A stretch of DNA of 64,000 bases from Mesostigma viride. Its lineage: Eukaryota; Streptophyta; Mesostigmatophyceae; Mesostigmatales; Mesostigmataceae. The notes under the pieces are model-generated. The model made no database searches, was not told the DNA's origin, and saw only the letters and a list, made by a program, of their open reading frames with translations. The stretch spans positions 6,182,654 through 6,246,653 of the forward strand of contig RPFO01000213.1 of assembly GCA_009746045.1 (NCBI GenBank), written 5' to 3'. Positions 55,828-64,000 of the stretch are shown piece after piece; the stretch's first letter is position 1; every line of letters begins with the position of its first letter. The translations under genes and the position numbers were made by a program.

Positions 55828-58800
55828 TACGTACATGGATGGCATGTATGTAATTAATGATGAGGATTCAGGCTCCCATGGTGTCATCATGGCCCGTCTA
55901 CATACATGGTTGGCATTTATGTAATTAATGATGAGGATTCAGGCTCCCATGGTGTCATCATGGCCCGTCTACGTACATGGATGTCAAGGAATAGTAAATG
56001 ATGAGGATTCAGGCTCCCATGGTGTCATCATGGCTTGTCTACGTACATGGTTGGCATTTATGTAATTAATGAGGAGGATTCAGGCTCCCATGGTGTCTCC
56101 ATGGCTGGCCTACGTACATGGATGTCAAGGAATAGTAAATGATGAGGATTCAGGCTCCCATGGTGTCATCATGGCCCGTGTACGTACATGGATGGCATGT
56201 ATGTAATTAATGATGAGGATTCAGGCTCTCATGGTGTCATCATGGCCTGTCTACGTACATGGATGTCAAAGAAAAAAAAATGATGAGGATTCAGGCTCCC
56301 ATGGTGTCATCATGGCCCGTCTACGTACATGGATGTCTCAAAAAAAAAATGATGAGGATTCAGGCTCCCATGGTGTCATCATGGCTTGTCTACCTACATG
56401 GTTGGCATTTATGTAATTAATGATGAGGATTCAGGCTCCCATGGTGTCATCATGGCCTGTGTACGTACATGGATGGCATGTATGTAATTAATGATGAGGA
56501 TTCAGGCTCCCATGGTGTGATCATGGCCCGTGTACGTACATGGATGGCATTTATGTAATTAATGATGAGGATTCAGGCTCCCATGGTGTCATCATGGCCC
56601 GTGTACGTACATGAATGGCATTTATGTAATTAATGATGAGGATTCAGGCTCCCATGGTGTCATCATGGCTTGTCTACGTACATGGTTGGCATTTATGTAA
56701 TTAATGAGGAGGATTCAGGCTCCCATGGTGTCTCCATGGCTGGCCTACGTACATGGTTGGCATTTATGTAATTCATGAGGAGGATTTAGGCTCCCATGGT
56801 GTCATCATGGCTGGCCTACGTACATGGATGGCATGTATGTAATTCATGATGAGGATTCAGGCTCCCATGGTGTCATCATGGCCCGTCTACGTACATGGTT
56901 GGCATTTATGTAATTAATGATGAGGATTCAGGCTCCCATGGTGTCATCATGGCCCGTCTACGTACATGGATATCAAGGAATAGTAAATGATGAGGATTCA
57001 GGCTCCCATGGTGTCATCATGGCTTGTCTACGTACATGGTTGGCATTTATGTAATTAATGAGGAGGATTCAGGCTCCCATGGTGTCTCCATGGCTGGCCT
57101 ACGTACATGGATGTCAAGGAATAGTAAATGATGAGGATTCAGGCTCCCATGGTGTCATCATGGCCCGTGTACGTACATGGATGGCATGTATGTAATTAAT
57201 GATGAGGATTCAGGCTCCCATGGTGTCATCATGGCCCGTCTACGTACATGGTTGGCATTTATGTAATTAATGATGAGGATTCAGGCTCCCATGGTGTCAT
57301 CATGGCCTGTCTACGTACATGGATGTCAAGGAATAGTAAATGATGAGGATTCAGGCTCCCATGGTGTCATCATGGCTTGTCTACGTACATGGTTGGCATT
57401 TATGTAATTAATGAGGAGGATTCAGGCTCCCATGGTGTCTCCATGGCTGGCCTACGTACATGGATGTCAAGGAATAGTAAATGATGAGGATTCAGGCTCC
57501 CATGGTGTCATCATGGCCCGTGTACGTACATGGATGGCATGTATGTAATTAATGATGAGGATTCAGGCTCCCATGGTGTCATCATGGCCTGTCTACGTAC
57601 ATGGATGTCAAAGAAAAAAAAATGATGAGGATTCAGGCTCCCATGGTGTCATCATGGCCCGTCTACGTACATGGATGTCTCAAAAAAAAAATGATGAGGA
57701 TTCAGGCTCCCATGGTGTCATCATGGCTTGTCTACCTACATGGTTGGCATTTATGTAATTAATGATGAGGATTCAGGCTCCCATGGTGTCATCATGGCCC
57801 GTGTACGTACATGGATGGCATGTATGTAATTAATGATGAGGATTCAGGCTCCCATGGTGTGATCATGGCCCGTGTACGTACATGGATGGCATTTATGTAA
57901 TTAATGATGAGGATTCAGGCTCCCATGGTGTCATCATGGCCCGTGTACGTACATGGATGGCATTTATGTAATTAATGATGAGGATTCAGGCTCCCATGGT
58001 GTCATCATGGCTTGTCTACGTACATGGTTGGCATTTATGTAATTAATGAGGAGGATTCAGGCTCCCATGGTGTCTCCATGGCTGGCCTACGTACATGGTT
58101 GGCATTTATGTAATTCATGAGGAGGATTTAGGCTCCCATGGTGTCATCATGGCTGGCCTACGTACATGGATGGCATGTATGTAATTAATGATGAGGATTC
58201 AGGCTCCCATGGTGTCATCATGGCCCGTCTACGTACATGGTTGGCATTTATGTAATTAATGATGAGGATTCAGGCTCCCATGGTGTCATCATGGCCCGTC
58301 TACGTACATGGATATCAAGGAATAGTAAATGATGAGGATTCAGGCTCCCATGGTGTCATCATGGCTCGTCTACGTACATGGTTGGCATTTATGTAATTAA
58401 TGAGGAGGATTCAGGCTCCCATGGTGTCTCCATGGCTGGCCTACGTACATGGATGTCAAGGAATAGTAAATGATGAGGATTCAGGCTCCCATGGTGTCAT
58501 CATGGCCCGTGTATGTACATGGATGGCATGTATGTAATTAATGATGAGGATTCAGGCTCCCATGGTGTCATCATGGCCTGTCTACGTACATGGATGTCAA
58601 CGAAAAAAATATGATGAGGATTCAGGCTCCCATGGTGTCATCATGGCCCGTCTACGTACATGGATGTCAAGGAATAGTAAATGATGAGGATTCAGGCTCC
58701 CATGGTGTCATCATGGCTTGTCTACGTACATGGTTGGCATTTATGTAATTAATGAGGAGGATTCAGGCTCCCATGGTGTCTCCATGGCTGGCCTACGTAC

Positions 58801-60150
58801 ATGGATGTCAAGGAATAGTAAATGATGAGGATTCAGGCTCCCATGGTGTCATCATGGCCCGTGTACGTACATGGATGGCATGTATGTAATTAATGATGAG
58901 GATTCAGGCTCCCATGGTGTCATCATGGCCTGTCTACGTACATGGATGTCAAAGAAAAAAAAATGATGAGGATTCAGGCTCCCATGGTGTCATCATGGCT
59001 GGCCTACGTACATGGATGTCTCAAAAAAAAAATGATGAGGATTCAGGCTCCCATGGTGTCATCATGGCTTGTCTACCTACATGGTTGGCATTTATGTTAT
59101 TAATGATGAGGATTCAGGCTCCCATGGTGTCATCATGGCCCGTGTACGTACATGGATGGCATGTATGTAATTAATGATGAGGATTCAGGCTCCCATGGTG
59201 TGATCATGGCCCGTGTACGTACATGGATGGCATTTATGTAATTAATGATGAGGATTCAGGCTCCCATGGTGTCATCATGGCCCGTGTACGTACATGAATG
59301 GCATTTATGTAATTAATGATGAGGATTCAGGCTCCCATGGTGTCATCATGGCCCGTCTACGTACATGGATGTCAAGGAATAGTAAATGATGAGGATTCAG
59401 GCTCCCATGGTGTCTCCATGGCCCGTCTACGTACATGGTTGGCATTGATGTAATTAATGATGAGGATTCAGGCTCCATTGGTGTCATCATGGCTGGCCTA
59501 CGTATGTACATGGATGTCAAAGAAAAAAAAATGATGAGGATTCAGGCTCCCATGGTGTCATCATTGCCCGTGTATGTACATGGTTGGCATTTATGTAATT
59601 AATGATGAGGATTCAGGCTCCCATGGTGTCTCCATGGCTTGTCTACGTACATGGATGGCATTTATGTAATTAATGATGAGGATTAAGGCTCCCATGGTGT
59701 CATCATGGCTGGCCTATGTACATGGATGTCAAGGAATAGTAAATGATGAGGATTCAGGCTCCATTGGGGTCATCATGGCTGGCCTACGTACATGGATGTC
59801 AAGGAATAGTAAATGATGAGGATTCAGGCTCCATTGGGGTCATCATGGCTGGCCTACGTACATTGATGTCAAGGAATAGTAAATGATGAGGATTCAGGCT
59901 CCATTGGGGTCATCATGGCTGGCCTACGTACATGGATGTCAAGGAATAGTAAATGATGAGGATTCAGGCTCCATTGGGGTCATCATGGCTGGCCTACGTA
60001 CATTGATGTCAAAGAATAGTAAATTCATGATGAGGATTCAGACATTCTTGTTGTCATCATGGCTGGCATACCTACATGGATCATTGTCATAAAGTAGTCA
60101 ATGATGAGGATTCATGATCAGCCTCCCTTGGTGTCATCATGGTGGGGCAA
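55828..60150 (+). repeat. 72-bp satellite array, segment 5, with 1.34-kb higher-order repeat
   Basis: About 60 units in inverted orientation relative to segments 1-3. The same series of variant units recurs at 56210, 57552 and 58893, i.e. a higher-order period of about 1342 bases, seen nearly three times. The last kilobase (59450-60150) is more diverged, as expected at an array edge. Confidence 0.95.
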
Positions 60151-60831
60151 TGGATGTACATGCAGGATACCCTCGGCGAATTAGCATTGTTCGTTTTACG
60201 AACGAGTGGCTAGGATTTAACACTTATAATTATTCCATAATAGCATTGTTCTAGTTAAACATTTAGTACTAAACTAAACAAGCAATACATTCATCAGTGG
60301 ACAACCATGTTGGTTGATTCATGGGGCCATGGATGCACAACCAATTGGTACTACCCCCAACCACGCACCGGTGGCGAGCTAAAAATAGAAAAAGACGCTA
60401 TTTATGAGATATTTTGCCCAAGACAAACCACTTGTCTAAATGACTTGCCCATACATACCTGCAAAGTTCCCCCACTTTTTTAAAAGCTGGGCTATTTACA
60501 TGGCCAAAATGGTCACATTTGTTTGAGTTATTAATTTTCCCGCAAAATGGGTACTTTTTTTAGCCAAAAAAAATAAATCAAATCATTAACACATTAGATT
60601 GGGTCATCCATACATAGAAAATTCCACTGAGTGGGGGGAAACACACTGCCAAAATTTGAGCTCATTCTGACAAGCGTAGCTCAAGTTATTGATTTTCCTG
60701 TGATGCCACCTGGGTAGACGCTAAAAGAGAATTGAGCTAGTGCTGAGCCAAAATGACATCTGTTTTGCTACCCTAGACACCCAACAACATGCCCACTTTG
60801 ATCACGGAGTGTGAGGAGGATGTCCGGAGCG
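60151..60831. other. Decayed repeat related to the 30.4-kb element
   Basis: 60350-60700 is similar in the same orientation to 30480-30840 (shared block GCTAAAAATAGAAAAAGACG and following AT-rich text). No gene seen. Confidence 0.5.
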
Positions 60832-62012
60832 TCATACGCCCCACCCCTCCATCGTCACAGCCAGCCTTGTGAGTCTACCCTTAACAACAAGGCTGGTAAG
60901 ACGACACGCCTGAGCAGCATATGTCATGCCTATCTCAGGCTAATAATGTGTGATTTTGTGCCAACAACCAAGTTGTTCCACCCAACAACACATTATAAAC
61001 CCTCTTCCAAAATGCCCAACAAGCCGGACATGTGGAGGACCACACACGCAGTATATAAAGAGAAAATAAGCTGACTTTTTATCCAGCCAACCTCTGGCTA
61101 GCTGCTCTGGTTAGCATGACAAAGGCTATCATTTACTCAGTGGGAAAGGTGAAGAGACCATTGGAACAACCTACCTGACGCATGTGCCACCAAAGCATTG
61201 TGTCCCGCAAAATGCACACTGCCTCCTTTCTAACAAGCACGAGCCACTTTCTTTAGGAGACAGGTGCCAGCTCGTCAGTGTCTGGGGAAAATGATGCCGC
61301 TGCTTAGGAAGACCGCGTGAATTTCCTCGAACACAACTGTCTATAAAGCAAAAGAAATTTCAGAGAAGCATGGAAATAAAAGCATTACACCTTCCCGACA
61401 GGTTGTGGGCCACGCGCTGCAGCAAGCCAGCCACGTCACAGACGAACTTGCTAAAAAACATCCAGGAATCCAGCGATGCAGCGCCAGGACCCGCAACTTC
61501 ATGGCTGCATCTGGCCGGAAAGAAGGCAAAAAGCTTACGCTCAACGAGCTAAGAAAGCAGGAAAGCGCTATCTTAGAACGTTTAATACAAGAACGTACCA
61601 TAACGGGCATTTATTCGTGCCCAGGCGCACAAGAAAGGCCACCCTTTCATGGAGAGGTCGGGCGCGCATCGCGCAGGCCTAATGTTATCTTACCGCAAAA
61701 TGACGGGAAAGGTAAAGATAGCAGCGGGAATTTTTACGGCTTTAGAAACATCATTAAACTAGCTTCCATTAGGACCATCAAAACTGGCAACAATCGACAA
61801 TCACACCTGCAGGCATCAATTATACTTTATTCATCCCGACAGAAATTCAGGCCGGACCCCCCTGCCGATGGTAAAGAAAAAGAGCCCGCGACATTATAGA
61901 TCGCAACTATCCCACCATAAATTAGAATCAGTAACTAATTTTCTCCAAGAATCGAGCATTTTTTCTGCTTTCCGCGAGCCAGATTCGTCACGTTTCGTCT
62001 AAAAGCAGTCGC
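60832..62012 (+). repeat. 1.2-kb inverted repeat, right arm
   Basis: Inverted partner of 33325-34512. A TATA-like GTATATAAAGAG lies at 61050-61061. An open frame at 61405-61899 (164 codons, basic, with LTLNELRKQESAILERLIQE) is only partly kept open in the left arm, so coding status is doubtful. The outer end runs into sequence ending AGTCCCCTTAA (62115-62125), which resembles the end of the TTAA element. Confidence 0.85.
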
Positions 62013-62124
62013 CATGGCCACTTCCGCAAGGGGTGCGCGCACCGTGCACCCACTTTTCACGGTACGGAGGGTACCGCGGAATTTTTTTGGCGCGGAAAAT
62101 ATTCGCCGCGCCGAGTCCCCTTAA
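62013..62124. repeat. End of a second TTAA-type element
   Basis: 61995-62124 resembles 32515-32640 (shared block GTCGCCATGGCCACTTCCGCAA at its start) and ends CCGAGTCCCCTTAA. The opposite end with TTAA was not found, so it is probably a truncated or composite copy that includes the 1.2-kb arm. Confidence 0.5.
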
Positions 62125-62953
62125 CCATGCATGCATGCCCGTCGTCTCCAAACATTGCATTACATGCACGTGACGGCGTGTTCCCTCGGTCATGGTGCGC
62201 GGCGGTGCCAGCTGGACTGATGTCATGCCCTCCACGTAGGCTCGTTCTACATTTCAGAACTGATCCATGGCGCATAATTAGAATTTTGGAAGGTAGAATC
62301 AGGTTCTGAAGGTTCTACATAGTAGCCTAGTAAGGGTACACTAACATGTAGCCCAGTAGTTACTAATCCTGCGATCATGATGGAATATACATGTAGTGAT
62401 ACTAATCGATACATGTAGTACACATGGTTGGCGCACAGAATGTTGTACAACCTGCCCTACATGTCGGAAAAACGCACACTCTGACAAACGTGATTGGAAT
62501 ATATTGTACAACATCATCACTAACGCTACATCCGGAACTGTTCTAGTGAATAGCATTACAATGTACTCCCCCGGCAGGTGTGGGTGCCCGAGTACTTGGA
62601 GTCTGAACACGCAGTGTCGACTCCTATTGGTGCAAAGGCATTTTTGTCGTCTCTTCATTTTTTATTCTCCGTTACCACTATATATTGTACAATAGCATGT
62701 AGGATGGTACATCCAGAACTGTTCGAGCGAATAGCAGGGGGATCTACACCCCCGGTGGGGATCTACACCCTACCCCAATACCTGGATGAGACCGGCAGTC
62801 GCCGTGTCGGATCCTTTTTGCGGCATGTCAGTTTTCAGGGTTCTTTTTTTTTAGTTTTTTTCCCTTTTTTTTTTTTTTCTCCATTTTTACAAATCAGATT
62901 TTTTCAGAACAGTGCATACGGCTAAGCTTTCATTTCGCAAGACAATTCTTACG
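62125..62953. other. Intergenic stretch with short dispersed repeats
   Basis: No gene. The phrase CATCCGGAACTGTTC and variants, followed by GAATAGCA, occurs at 62527, 62707 and 63248, indicating a dispersed repeat related to the adjacent hairpin. 62845-62880 is T-rich. Confidence 0.45.
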
Positions 62954-63703
62954 GCACCTTCCAAAGTCCCTGGTGTGTGTCAGTGCAGCGTCGACATGGC
63001 ATGCGTGGAGGATATTTGCGTACGTACGACGAATCATGTGAAACGACTGGTCCAACCTGAAAAATTTTGAATTTTTGCCGTGTCCAGTAACGGTCCTAGG
63101 TTGCACCCGCGGGCCGTTCCGGCAGCTGTACAGAATAGATCAGAAAGATACGCCGCGGAATGACGCCAGTGCCCGGCAAATGTGAGTCGGGAACTGAACA
63201 GTCACTACAAACGTCGAAAATCTATTGCTCCACCCCCCCAAAAAAAGCGTTCCGGAACTGTTCGAAGCGAATAGCACTGACAGGATTCGAACCTGGTCCA
63301 GAGTCATGTTGCGGAGTGAGGGAGGCCAGCCATCATGGTCCGCACACAAATCTGGCTCGGGTCCGATCCCTGTCAGTGCTCTTCGCTTCGAACAGGTCCG
63401 GAACGCTTTTTTGTGGGGGTGGAGCAATAAATACTCGACATTTGCAGTGACTGTTCAGTTCCGGGCTCACAAATGATTTGCCGGGCACAGGCGTCGTTGC
63501 GCGGCGTATCTTTGTGATCTTTTCTGTACAGCTGTCGGAACGGCCCGCGGGTGCAACCTAGGACCGTTACTGGACACGGCAAAAATTTAAAATTTTTCAG
63601 GTTGGACCAGTCGTTTCACATGATTCGTCGTACGTACGCAAATATCCTCCACGCATGCCATGTCGACGCTGCACTGACACACACCAGGGACTTTGGAAGG
63701 TGC
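62954..63703. repeat. 750-bp hairpin (fold-back) with a tRNA-like centre
   Basis: Left arm 62954-63290 and right arm 63365-63703 are inverted repeats with scattered mismatches. Both inner ends carry T-arm-like sequence: read on the minus strand the left one is CAGGTTCGAATCCTG (63281-63295), a near-ideal RNA polymerase III B-box; the right one on the plus strand is CGGGTCCGATCCCTG. The roughly 70-base centre may be a degraded tRNA or a tRNA-derived SINE head. Confidence 0.75.
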
Positions 63704-64000
63704 GCACCCTGCCCGCCCAGGTAATTGATGCGGTGTTTTGCAGGCGCGCACCGCCGGATGCGCCCACCACGCCCGCCACCGCACGTCCAGTGACCGTGAT
63801 GGTGTGGTAGCCAGTGGCCGACTGTGGTCTACGTTGTTTTTCGCCTGCGGGTGCAGCCCCCATAGTTCGTCACCTCCGCGAAGGCAGAGTCGAAAACGCC
63901 TACCATTGTTGCGAGGCCCGTTCCGGCCGCTTTGCACAAAGCTCCAGTAAGTGCCTTGCGTATTTTTCGCGAATGTCCGCATGCCTTTCAAAATCACTTT
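63704..64000. other. Window end, no gene assigned
   Basis: GC-rich, with open frames on both strands but no recognisable protein. Could be the start of a gene continuing outside the window. Confidence 0.35.

Noticed and set aside
35255-60150. Regularly spaced repeats resembling a CRISPR array
   Set aside because: Units of about 72 bp are conserved throughout with no unique spacers; it is a tandem satellite in a eukaryotic context.
61405-61899. 164-codon frame in the right 1.2-kb arm as a confident gene
   Set aside because: The left arm keeps only part of it open and no domain is recognised; noted within the repeat entry only.
63270-63350. A functional tRNA gene in the hairpin centre
   Set aside because: A T-arm-like B-box is clear, but I cannot form acceptor, D and anticodon stems, so only tRNA-like is claimed.

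Overview
The window looks like nuclear DNA from a eukaryote, most plausibly a green alga or other microalga. The evidence is spliced-looking genes, an LTR chromovirus, a Ty1/copia element, tyrosine-recombinase retroelements with split direct repeats (a type known from volvocine algae, e.g. Kangaroo and TOC1), a LINE fragment and large satellite arrays. There are no bacterial operons, rRNA genes or CRISPR. The lineage is an inference; I cannot name a species.

Layout. 1-0.6 kb: last exon of an EgtD-like histidine methyltransferase, the only clear host gene. 0.6-4.7 kb: decayed LINE 3' ends, short inverted repeats and a 406-bp CCCAT microsatellite. 4.7-9.1 kb: a 5'-truncated tyrosine-recombinase (YR) retroelement, E1, with an intact 1217-codon reverse transcriptase/RNase H/recombinase frame. 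9.7-29.4 kb: a DDE-type transposase-like gene on the minus strand, split by a chromovirus (11962-28119, 571-bp LTRs identical by eye, GTGGG target duplication). That chromovirus is itself split by a second, structurally complete YR element, E2 (20934-26320). 29.4-35 kb: subterminal-type GC palindromes, a TTAA-flanked element, one arm of a 1.2-kb inverted repeat and a 31-bp minisatellite.

35.2-60.15 kb: a satellite of about 72 bp per unit, in one orientation up to about 50.98 kb and the opposite orientation after it. Three retroelements sit inside it: a non-autonomous split-direct-repeat element E3 (37497-39825), a Ty1/copia-like element (42133-50160) with an apparently reordered pol and AG...CT LTR ends, and a coding-free LTR element (53349-55827). 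60.8-62.0 kb carries the second arm of the 1.2-kb inverted repeat. 62.1-64 kb has dispersed short repeats and a 750-bp hairpin with a tRNA T-arm-like centre.

The nesting gives an insertion order: transposase gene, then chromovirus, then E2; and satellite, then E3, copia and the LTR element. Removing E2 or E3 restores the interrupted sequence exactly with no target duplication, as expected for recombinase-mediated insertion, whereas the three LTR elements each have a 5-bp duplication. The most unusual items are the family of split-direct-repeat elements (one autonomous type, one coding-free) and the copia-like pol in which a protease-like domain lies between integrase and reverse transcriptase.
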